This document shows, one piece after another, positions 1 through 9,793 of a DNA stretch of 64,000 bases. The notes beneath the pieces are model-generated. The model was not told where the DNA came from and ran no database searches. It was given only the letters and a program-made list of their open reading frames with translations. The stretch is from Bicyclus anynana (taxonomy: Eukaryota > Arthropoda > Insecta > Lepidoptera > Nymphalidae). The position numbers were made by a program, and so were the translations under genes. Positions within the stretch are counted from its first letter, which is position 1. Every line of letters starts with the position of its first letter. The stretch spans positions 12,591,740 to 12,655,739 of the forward strand of contig NC_069099.1 of the NCBI RefSeq assembly GCF_947172395.1, in the 5' to 3' direction.

Positions 1-337
1 TCTTTAGGTAGATAGGGATATTTATTATTTTTATGCAGTTTTATTATTTTACAGCAAATTATCTCGATTCTGAAGATAATAGCAACTTGCAACTTTAATT
101 CTTTTTGTCAATAGGTAGGTATATAGGAAGATCTACCTATGTAGATCCTACCTAATTACCTATCTACATAAATACGTACCTAAATAGGTAGATAGGTAGG
201 TACCTACATAATTTATGTCGTAAAAATTGAATTAATTAAGTAGGTACTGGGTTTTCAAATTCTTGGGTATTTTTGGAATTAATTTCCAAAGATACCCAAG
301 TAGATTTTTAACTTTGGTACACAGGTACTTCGTCAAG
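1..337. repeat. AT-rich DNA with degenerate GTAG/CTAC tetranucleotide tract
   Basis: From about 110 to 250 the sequence is dominated by taggtagg/cctaccta words, a decayed tetranucleotide microsatellite. I see no gene or RNA in the rest of this stretch. Confidence 0.6.
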
Positions 338-661
338 TTTTTTTTTTATTCTTTACAAGTTAGCCCTTGACTACAATCTCACCTGATGGTAAGTGATAAT
401 GCAGTCTAAGATGGAAGCGGGCTAACTTGTTAGGAGGAGGATGAAAATCCACACCCCTTTCGGTTTCTACACGGCATCGTACCGGAACGCTAAATCGCTT
501 GGCGGTACGTCTTTGCCGGTAGGGTGGTAACTAGCCACGGCCGAAGCCTCCCACCAGCCAGACCTGGACAAATTAAGAAAATCTCAATCTGCCCAGCCGG
601 GGATCGAACCCAGGACTTCCGTCATGTAAATCCACCGCGCATACCACTGCGCCACGGAGGC
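338..661 (-). mobile_element. tRNA-derived SINE, family A, near full length
   Basis: Read on the minus strand, the head starts near 661 with ggcctccgtggcgcagtgg (A-box-like) followed by a B box ggttcgatcc. The body contains the words gttagcccgcttcc and gggctaacttgtaaagaata, and a poly(A)-rich tail ends at 338. Short flanking words cgtcaa at 331 and 662 may be the target duplication. Other copies: 3236, 3907, 4415, 22366 and 28099. It resembles the tRNA-type SINEs described in butterflies (Metulj type), by recollection only. Confidence 0.8.
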
Positions 662-668
662 CGTCAAA

Positions 669-1028
669 AAAAAAAGTACCTAAGTATGCAAGTTAAAAAC
701 CTAAGTAAGTAGGTAGGTACCTACTCAATACATTCCTATAAAATAAATTATTTTCTTAATTTATTTCTACTTACGTATGAGTTACGTAAATAAGTAGCTA
801 GTATTGAAATGCAAAAATAATTTTAATCCGTAATTCGGTAAACAATATATTAGGTTTACGTATATGTAAGTACTTACCTACCTACCATCTATTTTTGTTG
901 AATTATACAAGGTCAGTAGATAAAAAAAACAACTTAGTACATAATGAATAATTAATTACTTACTTGACAATTTGTCTTCATTGAATTTCGTGTACTTTTA
1001 GTGAGTACCTAGTATACATATATATTAC
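669..1028. other. AT-rich stretch, no feature seen
   Basis: The stretch shows scattered aagtaggtaggtacctac words like those at the start of the window, but no open frame or RNA fold that I recognise. Confidence 0.5.
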
Positions 1029-1262
1029 CTAATATAAAAATGAATCCATAATAAATCCCTTGGTCACGCCATCACGCGTGAACTGGCTGGGCCGATTTCA
1101 CTATTTTTCTTTTGATGTGTTTGTTTGTTATTGTCAAAAGGTTCTTATGACAGAAAAAAAAATTGAAGGGTAGGGATAGGAGTGGGGTAGGGATAGGGGT
1201 CGGGTAGAGGTAGTTGAAAGTTTACATCGAGTTTCACGCGGACGAAGTCGCGGACGGAGTTT
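1029..1262 (+). mobile_element. Helitron-like non-autonomous element, decayed
   Basis: Internal words typical of the family (ggccgatttcac, ggggtagggatagg) lead to the 3' hairpin region tttcacgcggacgaagtcgc near 1230-1250. The CTAGT end is lost. A related internal fragment lies at 20462-20560. Confidence 0.6.
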
Positions 1263-1344
1263 ACTTATAAAGTAATAATAATTGCGAAGGCTTACTACCG
1301 ACCCAGGTCGGTTTAAACGGTAAATTGTTATTTTGTGATCGTGT

Positions 1345-1994
1345 CAGTGTTGCCAGAAGGTTACTTTTGTAACCTTTTAGGTGATTTTTTGACTGCATTG
1401 GTAACTTTTAGGTTACATTAATAAAAAGGTTACTTTTACGTGATATTTCGGAATTTTTAGAATTAACTTACAATTTCGTATATCTAAAACAGAACGGTCG
1501 TTAAATCAAGAAATACGGACAAATGCTCAAGAACTCATCGATGTTTCTGTGTCAATCTCACTATAAATGAAGACGTTACAAATGACGTTGCGAAATAAGC
1601 AAGTTGCAGTCACATTGAATTTCTTAAAAAAAATCAAGTATGAATTTAAGAAATTAACGTCTATTGTTTTTTAAATCCTTGCTCTTTAATTGTATTTTTC
1701 TTATACCATAAGTAAAAGGCAAATAATCAGGGCCTTACTTAAAATGATTCTATTTACGAGTAACATCTCCTTCGGTTTGTAGTAATTTAGTACTTGGCTA
1801 GTATTCGTAACAGACAGATATTAAAAATAAAAAAAAAAAATACTTTAGCCCCCAGAGGCTGAAATGGTGGTTTAGCCATGCTGTGGAACGCAAAAAGCAA
1901 GAGTAGTAGTAGTCAAAAGGTTACTTTTTACACAAAAAGGTTACTTTTTTTAATATTTCGGGTAACTTCTCATAAGATCCAACTGGCAACACTG
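1345..1994. mobile_element. hAT-type MITE with 8-bp target site duplication
   Basis: The element starts CAGTGTTGCCAG and ends CTGGCAACACTG, a perfect 12-bp terminal inverted repeat. It is flanked by the exact 8-bp duplication gatcgtgt at 1337-1344 and 1995-2002. Subterminal aaggttactttt words occur at both ends. No transposase frame is present, so it would move only in trans. Terminal CAGTG with 8-bp duplications is the hAT superfamily hallmark. Confidence 0.9.
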
Positions 1995-2002
1995 GATCGT
2001 GT

Positions 2003-2659
2003 ATCACGCGACGGGTAAGAGCATCAGGGATTGTACCATCATTTTGTAGTAGAGGAAACATCTCAAGCATGTCCCAGGACTTGTGACCTTGGATGTAGCT
2101 TATCTTTCAGAATGCATTCACACGTTCCTCCCCTGCCCGACATTTTCTTCATGCCCATTTGCCGCGTGTGGTAAGAAGGTAAGGGGGCAAAGAAAAGCGT
2201 GTTTATCGATCGCCGTTTACTGTTCAACTGGTTTAATATAACTAAATACAATTGGGTTAGTAATGTTCTTGAATTGTTACTTGTTAGTGTGGTCTGCACA
2301 TGTGTACGCCACATGTGCGGGCCACATGTCGGCTTGCAATTTGGCATGTTGTCAAGTTGTGGATAATCTACAAACTAAATGTTAATATAGATATGCTAAA
2401 AATTAATATACAATAATATTTATATTGATAACGCTACACCCACACTAAACAATTTATGATCAATTACACTTTAATACGAGTACACTATCACACAACGAGA
2501 CAGTAAGAACGTTGCTCAACCAAGAACTGAACCCATATCTCACTATCCTGTATATACTGTCATGACAACGTTATACAGATACCTACTTCCTTCATATATA
2601 ATGATAGAAATATGAATGTTAACGCCACCCTTACTCGAGAAACTTGTAACAAGTGAAAA
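2003..2659. other. No gene seen
   Basis: Short frames here lack recognisable domains. The 94-residue minus-strand frame at 2063-2347 looks like chance. Confidence 0.4.
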
Positions 2660-2865
2660 AGCAAAGACGTAAAAACGATCTCAAGCCGCCAGCATCCAAC
2701 GGCTCCCTGCAATCCGTCTGATGTCCTCGGTCCATTTAATGGGGGTCGGCCAATACTGCGCTTTCGTGGGGTCGCCATTCCAGCACCTTGGGACCCCAAC
2801 GTCCATCGGCTCTTCGTACTATGTGCAATGCCCATAGCCACTTCAGCTTCGTGACTCACTGAGCT
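2660..2865 (-). mobile_element. RTE-like LINE 3' fragment
   Basis: The minus strand encodes a broken end of an RTE-type ORF2. It contains GSQGAGMATPRKRSIGRPP, followed by words that in other copies read ..RWTDDIKRVAGSRW. The frame shifts near the end. Related 3' fragments lie at 3995-4162, 6821-6868, 38468-38600, 47833-48230 and 49675-49830. Confidence 0.75.
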
Positions 2866-3018
2866 ACATACAGTACATACATATCTACATACAGCAGGTA
2901 CCTACGCTAAATTCAAGACACGTGAGACGCGCGGGGTGATAATCTGCCGCCGCGCTCTTACGTAACCGTTGATACCTAAATTATTTTTTTATATCAGTTA
3001 TCACTCCACAGCCCAGCT

Positions 3019-3159
3019 ATGCCGATCACGCTGTACAAAATAGACGGGAGTCCACCGGCGCGTGCGGTCATGATGGTGGCAAATATCCTGGGAGTTCAGT
3101 ACGAGCCGTACGACATAAATCCTCTCATGCGAGAACAAGATACACCAGAGATGACCAAG
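3019..3159 (+). CDS. GST coding exon 1
   Basis: Codes residues 1-47, starting MPITLYKIDGSPPARA. It holds the catalytic Ser11. The donor is AAG|GTAAGA. Confidence 0.9.
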
Positions 3160-6100
3160 GTAAGAGATCTTTGTCTTCTTCATAAAATAAACTGCGTTTA
3201 ACATTAGTCCAGTGGTTAACCACGAGGTTCTGAGTATTTTTTTGTTTACAAGTTATCCCTTGACTACAATCTCACATGGTAAGTGATGATGCAAACTAAG
3301 ATGGAATCGGGCTAACTTGTTAGGCATAGGATGAAACTCCACACCCATTTCGTTTTCTACACGATGTCATACGGGAACGCTAAATCGCTTGGCGGTACGT
3401 CTTTGCCAGTAGGGTGGTAACTAGCGAAGGCCTCTCACCACTCAGACCAGGACAAATTAAGAAAACCTCAATCGGCCTAGCCGAGGATCGAACCTAGGAC
3501 TTCCATCTTGTAATTCCACCGCACATAATACAAAACCACCAAATACGAGACCACCACGGAAGCCGTCTAAAAGCCTTGGAGAACAAAGCTTCAAAAACTA
3601 GAAAAATATATGGGAAAGACAGATCTTGATCACGTAACCTGTCGATAGGAAATGTCATTCCCATACGTTTTTCTAATTTTCGAAGCGTTTGCGATCGTAG
3701 AAAAAGGACCGACGTGCCACTTGGCTAAAGGGGCTGTTCGGCTACGCAACTTCAGAGCGGACTTGAAGTTGGGCTTAGCACCAATGACATTTTATGATAG
3801 CACATACACAGAGTAAAGAAATATGATACAGAGTGAGTCTTTACAAGCAGAGTGACGAAGCCGGAGAAACCCATAAAAAAATAAACGTCACGCGTCTCCT
3901 TCCTACTTTTTTTATTCTATGACAAGTTAGCCCTTGACTGAACCACCTGATGTTAATTGACTATGCAGTCTAATATGGAAGCGGGTTTACTTGCAAAAGT
4001 TTAATCTACCATGTCAACCCCCCACTAGGTGGACCGAGGACATCAAGCGGGTTGCAGGGAGCTGCTGGATGTTGGCGGTTCTAAACCGTTGTGCTTGGAG
4101 GTCCATGCAAGAGGCCTATGTCCAGCAGTGGACGTCCATCGGCTGATAATGATTATGATACCTCTGGTTTCTAAGGGGATCTCTCCTGACGACGCACTCT
4201 AAAGTATTATTTAATTTTCAGAAAAATCCAATGCGAACTGTTCCCTACATGGAAGAAGACGGTTTTTGTTTAGCGGACAGGTTTGTTAAGTTTATATTTT
4301 ATTTAGATGAGTTGCCACGACTGTCTTGCAATTGGGAACATAATTCCTCATAATATACCGAAAATGTAAAAAAAATCTGGACTTCTAACCCTCCTAATTA
4401 CACCTCCGCTTTAACGACCTCCGTGGCGCAGTGCTATGCGCGGTGGATTTACAAGGCGGTCCTGGGTTCGAACCCCGGCTGGGTCGATTGAGGTTTGATT
4501 TGGGTTACTGTTGGGAGGCTTCGGCTGTGGCTACCAAGAAAGACGTACCGACAAGCGATCTAGCGTTCCGGTACGATGTCTAGAAACCGAACTGGGGTGG
4601 ATTTTCATCCTACGCCTAACTAGCCCGCTACCATCTTAGATTGCATCATCACTTACAATCAGGTGAAATTGCAGTAAAGGGCTAACTTGTAAAATAAAAA
4701 CCTCACACCATAGTTACCTAGTTAGTTATACAAGCATGTGCTCGTAACCTAATCACCTGCTTTTGTAATTAAGAGAAAGATCAGGCTATCATGGCTCTAG
4801 TTTTACTACTTTTTGGCTTTCCAAATCCTTTTTGGAGTTTACTCCTAAGAATCGATTTTTCATGTATAGCCCCCAGTATGAAAAAAATATGGACAGTAAA
4901 ACTCGATGAACGAATGACAGCATTACGTTTTTGTGCGCAACCTATTCTGCGCACCTTTTGCCAAGCGCTGCCGCCAACAGCGTGCACGCTATAGGTGGAC
5001 GCGAACGCCGCGCCCTGCTGCTCCTCGGTTGCGCACTTTTCAGGCGTAGGTATTGAGACGTACATAGACAACATACACCTCTTTAGACAGTCCATCTGAA
5101 AGTGTAATCTCCATTCGTGCGTCGGAACTGACACACACTTTTTATTTTTTTTTATGTTTTTCCAGTCATGCCATCATGTTGTACTTATTCGATAAGTACG
5201 CCACAGCGGAGAACGCTAGCCTGTACCCGACGGACAAACGGAAAAGAGCAACCATTAATCAAAGGTTATTCTTCGATTGCGGCATTTTATTTCAGAGCCT
5301 CAGATCCGTTATGGTTAGTCCATAGTTAATAGTTTTGAATATATGTCAAAAAAATAAAAATGAACCCAAAAATCTAAAAACAGAGGGCCTAGTGGCAGTT
5401 TGATACTGTTACTGTCACGTAACGTAAACGCGAATTTCTAAGGAATTGGACCAGCGCCATCTAGTGGCACTACTGCACAACTGTTTCAATGGGGATGATG
5501 ACTAGGTTTGAATATATTGATTTTTATCACACTTTCGGGTAAATAAGGTCAATGGAACTATAATAACTAATTTATACATAAAAAGCAAAGATTGTCTGGA
5601 TAATTGCAAAATAAATGAGATTATAAAATTTCAAAAATCTTTAAAAATCTTTTATCGTAATTAGATGAAAATTCATACAGTTTTAGCTTTCTTACATTAA
5701 ATGTGACATTTTTTAATAAATGAACTATAAACATAAACGCACAAATAACAAGATATTAGTAATTTTGTTTGACCGCCCATACAAATCTAAGGATCACTAC
5801 ATTACGCACGACGTCATAAGTTCGTGTGATTTTGTATAGAGTGTTTTTCAGGGATCCGCGGTATCGCCGAAAATCTGACCCTTTAAATCCCTGTAGCTCC
5901 GAAAGTAATGATCGCAGATACCCTGTTTCTTTTACAAAATTGCTTTACTCTTAATTTATATACAATTTAAAAAACTGTCATCATCCCTATTCCATATAAA
6001 TTTGCGTAAACGTTAACGTGATAGTAACAGTATGAAAATATTGAAGACTCCCACTAGGCACACCGATAGCTGACTATTTTTTTGTGTCGTTCTGAAGTGA

Positions 6101-8502
6101 TATGCATATTTTTGAAATTCATTTTTGTTTGTCTGTCGCAATTCATGCCTTGTCGCTTGTATTGTTTGGTACATGCAACAACGCGGAGCTGGAACTTCTT
6201 TCAAGGTTATACCAAACATGATATACAGGTGTCCTGTGTGCCTAGTGGGAGTTTTCAATATTTTCATACTGTTACTATCACGTTGACGTTTACGCAAATT
6301 TATATGGAATTGAAACAGTTGTGCAGTAGTGCCACTAGATGGCGCTGTTTTAATTCCTTAGAAATTCGCGTTTACGTTACGTGACGGTAACAGTATCAAA
6401 CTGCCACTAGGCCCGATACTTAGACTACTTTTGGTTTTGACATGCCTAAGTGTTCATTTACACGAGCGGCAGCTGCTACCAACGATTGCAGTCGACTGTG
6501 GTCGTCGGTAACAGTTGCCGCTCGTGTAAATGAACCTAAGTGGTCGAGACACTACAATAGTTTAACACAATTTTAAAATAAACGTTTTCTGTTTCTTTCT
6601 TTCACGCCACCAGCTGTGATCGCAACAAAAATCTTTTTTTTTTTTTAATTATCAGAACAAAATTACTCCTATCCATAGATTTACGATTCGGTACAAGTTC
6701 ATAATATGAGCTAGGTAAATGATAGTTGTTTGTTAAAAAAAAAGTTATTATTTACCTAGCTGATATTGTGATGATAGGAGTAAGTAATTTTGTTCTGATA
6801 TTTACAAGAATAAATAAAGGCTCATGTCCTGCAGTCGACGTCCATCGGCTGTTATGATGATGATGATTAAATGATAACTGACTTATTTACTTCGTCATCA
6901 ACCCATATTTGGCTCACTGCTGAGCTCGAGTCTCCTCTCAAAATGAGATGGGTTAGGCCAATAGTCCACCACGCTGGCCCAATGCGGATTGGCAGACTTC
7001 ACACACGCAGAGAATTAAGATAATTCTCTGGTATGCAGGTTTCCTCACGATGTTTTCCTTCACCGATTGAGACACGTGATATTTAATTTCTTAAAATGCA
7101 CACAACTGAAAAGTTGGAGGTGCATGCCCCGAACCGGATTCGAACCCACACCCTCCGGAGGCAAAGGTCATATCCACTGGGCTATCACTGCTCATTTATT
7201 TACTTACCATTATGCTATTTGTCAGGCACCAACTTACACTGGCCGATTGGCGGAATTATCGAAATCGATGAAGAGAAATATCGACGACGCATACAGAATG
7301 ATGGAAGCTTACTTATCAGACTCCATATATTTAGCTGACGATGTCCTAACGTTAGCTGACATAAGTGCAATCACTACTATTTCCTCTTTACATGGAGTAC
7401 ACCCTATAGATGAAAAAAGGTATTTTTTTTAGTGTAACAGATTTGAGGGGACATAGATTCTTTAAAAAATAGTTTAAAAAACTTTTTAGCACGCACTAAA
7501 AATTACAAATATTGGATTTAAGTCACGTGACTATTTTAAACCCTTTCATTTGATATCATATCATGGGGGTGAATTTCAAACAGCCAGTCTGCCATCTTTG
7601 TGAACCTACCTACCAACCTAAAAAAATGTTTACAATTTTTTTGGTAGGTATTCCGTTGTCTCCCTACTCCCTACCTAGATAAAATCAAGAAAATGTAGTT
7701 GTAATAAAATATTACGAAGTCATGAACACATAACCCGTTTAAAACTGAAAAAAAAATTTTTTTTTTGGTTTTAAACGGGCCTTACATCTATAGTTACAAG
7801 TGATTAAGGTGGCCGCCATATTGGATTTGTAATGACGTTTCTTAGCTAGTCATGTATTGTCATCAGAACACAGAGCGCGTGCAAAATTTCATTCTAATCG
7901 AAGTCCGGGAAGTGGGTCCAATTAAGATTCCGAGATTTTCTTACATACATAATTACAAGTGATTGGGGAGGCCGCCATATTAGATTTGTAATGACGTTTC
8001 TTAGCTAGTCATGTATTGTCATCAGAACCCCAGAACTCAGAGCGTGTACAAAATTTCATCCTAATCGAAGACCGGGATGTGAGCCAAATTTAAATTCAAA
8101 GATTTTCTTGCAAACATAGTTACAAGTGATTGGGGAGGCCGCCATATTGGATTTGTAATGACGTTTCTTAGCTAGTCATGAATTGTCATCAGAACACAGA
8201 GCGTGTGCAAAATTTCATCCTAATCGAAGACCGGGAAGTGGGTCAAATTAAGATTCCAAGATTTTCTTACATACATAGTTGCAAGTGAATCTAATATGAG
8301 CGTGTTAAAAAAATTAAGTACAGAATTGACGTCTTAAAAGTGATTTTTATTTTTCAGATATCCTAAACTGAATCGGTGGTACAATACCATGTCAGAGTTA
8401 GAAGTTTGCAAGAGGATAAACCGACCTGGCGCAGAAATGCATGTGGCGAGCTTAAAAGCTTTCATGGAGATTACCAAAGAGAAGCTTAAAGCCAAATTGT
8501 AG
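3019..8502 (+). CDS. Glutathione S-transferase, epsilon/delta-like, 5 coding exons, complete
   Basis: Joined exons 3019-3159, 4222-4280, 5166-5313, 7226-7419 and 8358-8502 give 228 codons plus TAG, with every junction GT..AG and in phase. The product is a cytosolic detoxification enzyme that conjugates glutathione to electrophiles and probably acts as a homodimer. The N-terminal thioredoxin-like domain (about residues 1-80) has the catalytic Ser in DGSPPARA (Ser11), cis-Pro in VPYMEEDG (Pro55) and the glutathione gamma-Glu site ADSHAI (Ser67). The helical C-terminal domain carries the family word LTLADISAI. Length is normal (usually 210-230). An AG at 3010-3011 just before the ATG suggests a noncoding first exon upstream. 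Epsilon rather than delta is an inference from DSHAIM; class needs a phylogeny. All introns contain TEs. Confidence 0.9.
3236..3567 (-). mobile_element. SINE family A copy in GST intron 1
   Basis: The minus-strand copy has its tRNA-like head near 3567, a degenerate B box and a T-run (A-tail) at 3236. It is more diverged than the copy at 338 and carries a small insertion in the head. Confidence 0.75.
3586..3734. mobile_element. Truncated MITE related to the 10003-10168 element
   Basis: It shares gcgatcgtagaaa and gacgtgccacttggcta with the complete copy at 10003, including the right terminal repeat; the left terminus is missing. Confidence 0.6.
3907..3994 (-). mobile_element. SINE family A 3' fragment
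   Basis: Tail and 3' body only (ctatgacaagttagcccttgac), read on the minus strand. Confidence 0.6.
3995..4162 (+). mobile_element. RTE-like LINE 3' end
   Basis: Contains gtggaccgaggacatcaagc, then gacgtccatcggctga and a gat-rich tail, the usual 3' end of this family. It lies in GST intron 1, 60 bases before exon 2. Confidence 0.7.
4222..4280 (+). CDS. GST coding exon 2
   Basis: 59 nt encoding residues 48 to 67 (last codon split), KNPMRTVPYMEEDGFCLAD. Acceptor ttttcag at 4221; donor ACAG|GTTTGT. Confidence 0.88.
4415..4700 (+). mobile_element. SINE family A copy in GST intron 2
   Basis: Head gacctccgtggcgcagtg, B box ggttcgaacc, body and tail ctaacttgtaaaataaaaa. Although the head can resemble a tRNA, it has no anticodon stem. 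Confidence 0.8.
4829..5143 (+). repeat. Interspersed repeat ending at the GST exon 3 splice acceptor
   Basis: About 315 bp from ttttggagtttactcc to ctgacacacactttt. A second diverged copy lies at 42868-43199. Here the T-rich end runs straight into tttatgtttttccag, the acceptor of GST exon 3 at 5164-5165. The 117-residue minus-strand frame inside it has no recognisable domain. Confidence 0.8.
5166..5313 (+). CDS. GST coding exon 3
   Basis: 148 nt encoding residues 67-116, beginning with the rest of the Ser codon and HAIMLYLFDKYA. It joins the two GST domains. Donor ATG|GTTAGT. Confidence 0.88.
5387..6059. mobile_element. MITE family C copy, split by a second MITE
   Basis: The left end gcctagtggcagttt at 5387 and right end ccactaggc at 6059 form the inverted repeat seen in other copies (6240, 14960, 16699). 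Positions 5491-5988 are a later insertion. The word cgccatctagtggcac is shared by all copies. Confidence 0.75.
5491..5988. mobile_element. MITE family D copy nested in MITE family C
   Basis: 498 bp starting GGGGATGATGACTAGG and ending GTCATCATCCCT, flanked by AT on both sides (5489-5490 and 5989-5990). The intact family C copy at 16699 shows the unoccupied target (ctgtttcaattccatat). A second D copy, in inverted orientation and also flanked by AT, is at 13803-14305. Confidence 0.8.
6240..6412. mobile_element. MITE family C, complete
   Basis: 173 bp bounded by gcctagtgggagttt and ctgccactaggc. Long imperfect terminal repeats contain cgtttacg words on both arms. Confidence 0.75.
6650..6800. 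mobile_element. Short MITE with about 23-bp terminal inverted repeats
   Basis: Left arm atcagaacaaaattactcct; right arm is its complement, aggagtaagtaattttgttctgat, with a 4-nt interruption. It lies in GST intron 3. Confidence 0.7.
6821..6868 (+). mobile_element. RTE-like LINE 3' tail fragment
   Basis: Only gtcgacgtccatcggctg and a gatgatgatga tail remain. Confidence 0.55.
6892..7193 (-). mobile_element. tRNA-derived SINE, family B, full length
   Basis: On the minus strand the head gagcagtgatagcccagtgg begins at 7193, followed by a B box ggttcgaatcc. The body carries cacgtgtctcaatcggtgaa and the end is gagccaaatatgggttgatg. It lies only 32 bases upstream of GST exon 4. Other copies: 21891, 26836, 28978, 49427 and fragments at 27516 and 42278. 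Confidence 0.8.
7226..7419 (+). CDS. GST coding exon 4
   Basis: 194 nt encoding residues 117-181 (last codon split), most of the helical C-terminal domain, with the word LADDVLTLADISAI. Acceptor tttgtcag; donor AAAAAG|GTATTT. Confidence 0.88.
7735..7780. repeat. Near-perfect hairpin cccgtttaaaac
   Basis: cccgtttaaaac followed by an A-run, then a T-run and gttttaaacggg: inverted arms meeting in an A/T tract, in GST intron 4. Confidence 0.6.
7786..8290. repeat. Tandem repeat, three units of about 160 bp
   Basis: Three consecutive units start near 7790, 7949 and 8117, each with acaagtgatt, ggccgccatattggatttg, acgtttcttagctagtcatg and gattttctta. A partial fourth start occurs at 8277. They differ by scattered substitutions and small indels. 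No coding frame is conserved. The array is inside GST intron 4. Confidence 0.9.
8358..8502 (+). CDS. GST coding exon 5, with stop
   Basis: 145 nt encoding the last 47 residues, ending KEKLKAKL then TAG at 8500-8502. Acceptor tttttcag. Confidence 0.9.
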
Positions 8503-8564
8503 ATTAAAGCATCATCATCAGCCTGAATCCTTTCCTGAAGGACTTCACGAGAGCACACAAAACC

Positions 8565-8660
8565 CCATACTAATATTAAATGCGAAAGCAAGTCTGTCTG
8601 TACCTTTACGGCTAAACAGCTGAACCGATTTGTATGGAATGCTCACCAGCTTATACAACG
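8565..8660 (+). mobile_element. Helitron-like 5' fragment in the GST 3' UTR
   Basis: actaatattaaatgcgaaag..ctgaaccgattt, the usual left part of this family, lies between the stop codon and the first poly(A) signal. Confidence 0.55.
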
Positions 8661-8749
8661 TCGTCCCAGGGAACTCATTTTTACCGTTTAAAAGTATATG
8701 AAGATGATAAAATGATGTATAAATAAGGGTCTGGTTAAATAATTGTCTT

Positions 8750-8755
8750 AATAAA
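8750..8755 (+). terminator. GST polyadenylation signal candidate
   Basis: AATAAA 248 nt after the GST stop codon. A second AATAAA-rich stretch is at 8847-8860. Confidence 0.5.
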
Positions 8756-9062
8756 AGTAGGTTTTAAAAAAAATACATTTTTTTATCACTCTTCTAGGAC
8801 GAACTTCAAGTAACATTTGAAGCTGTATTGTTTTTTTCTGTTGCTTAATAAATAATAAAACGAACAAACAAACCAAACATAAGTCTACAAAAAATATCGT
8901 AAAACTCAGGCTGTATGATCAACGATCTTTGCTTGTCCCCGTTGTGGGCAAATTAAAGATAAATTGAAAATGTCGTAAAACGTTGTAGCAAACTTTTTTT
9001 GATAAAGTAATAATTACATTATTAAAGTAGAATTATGAAGATATTTTTTGAAAAAAGTAAAT

Positions 9063-9172
9063 TCCCGGGATAGGTTTTTGGTATAGAGATAAACTGGACC
9101 TTAAAACAAAACATATGCTACTTTTTATCCTGGAAAAATCTATCAGAGTCGCAGGCTTCCGCTAGTTTAAAA
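9063..9172 (+). mobile_element. Helitron-like 3' fragment
   Basis: Words ctactttttatcctggaaaaatc and gtcgcaggcttccgctagt: the 3' half of the family, decayed. It lies between the convergent ends of GST and UBE2Q. Confidence 0.5.
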
Positions 9173-9761
9173 TTCATTTATTTCTAGAAAGCTTATTTTA
9201 CAAGCAAAGTTAAAACTTTTGTTGACGCATCTTAGGGCTATTGATTAACCCCAGTTAGAACAACAAAGTTTTTTTTGGTTGTATTATTTAATGCTGTACA
9301 AATGCGACTTGATCATTGATCATTTGGGCTCCCCCTTAGGACATGTAAATCAAACCAAACATAATAGTTACGAATCACAGGTTTTCTTTTATTTTATCAT
9401 TAACTAAAAAGAAATGCAAAGATATTTTTTTCCGACTTCACACTCCAGTAACGTCTAAGGTCTATTATGGATAACTTGATGAGAAAAATTAATGATTACA
9501 AAAACATTACACATTTTTTTTCTATAAGTCTTATATGGTCTCTCACGACGTCCGCACTGACATAATAGCACTTAATACATCGATAAAAGTACACAAATAC
9601 TGTGCCGATTGTCCGTTCCGTACACAAACGCACCGTACAAACTTTGGAATGCGACAGTCGCGTCGCGGCGCGACGGTCGCGTCGTGTCGCGGCGCGGTGC
9701 GTGTACGGTGCTAGCGACGCATGTTGCACATTAATCTTAGCGTTGCGGCGGGCGTCGTGCA
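9173..9761 (-). other. Probable UBE2Q 3' UTR and flank
   Basis: Sequence downstream of the UBE2Q stop on the minus strand. The first 120 nt are GC-rich with cgcgtcgcggcgcgac words, unlike the AT-rich surroundings. The end of the transcript cannot be placed; an AATAAA complement (ttttattt) occurs near 9390. Confidence 0.35.
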
Positions 9762-9793
9762 TTAGCCGTCTTCCTTTGGCGGCGTGAACCAAC
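9762..9793 (-). CDS. UBE2Q: UBE2Q coding exon 8 (32 nt, with stop)
   Basis: Acceptor acatttcag, then GT TGG TTC ACG CCG CCA AAG GAA..: residues WFTPPKEDG and TAA at 9764-9762. It is found by matching the conserved C-terminus and its phase completes the Gly codon split after exon 7. It is separated from exon 7 by a 3.7-kb intron, so automatic prediction would probably miss it. Confidence 0.88.

Noticed and set aside
4781..5134. 117-residue minus-strand frame
   Set aside because: It lies in an interspersed repeat and is not conserved in the second copy at 42868.
7786..8290. CRISPR-like repeat array
   Set aside because: Units are contiguous 160-bp tandem repeats without spacers, in a eukaryotic intron.
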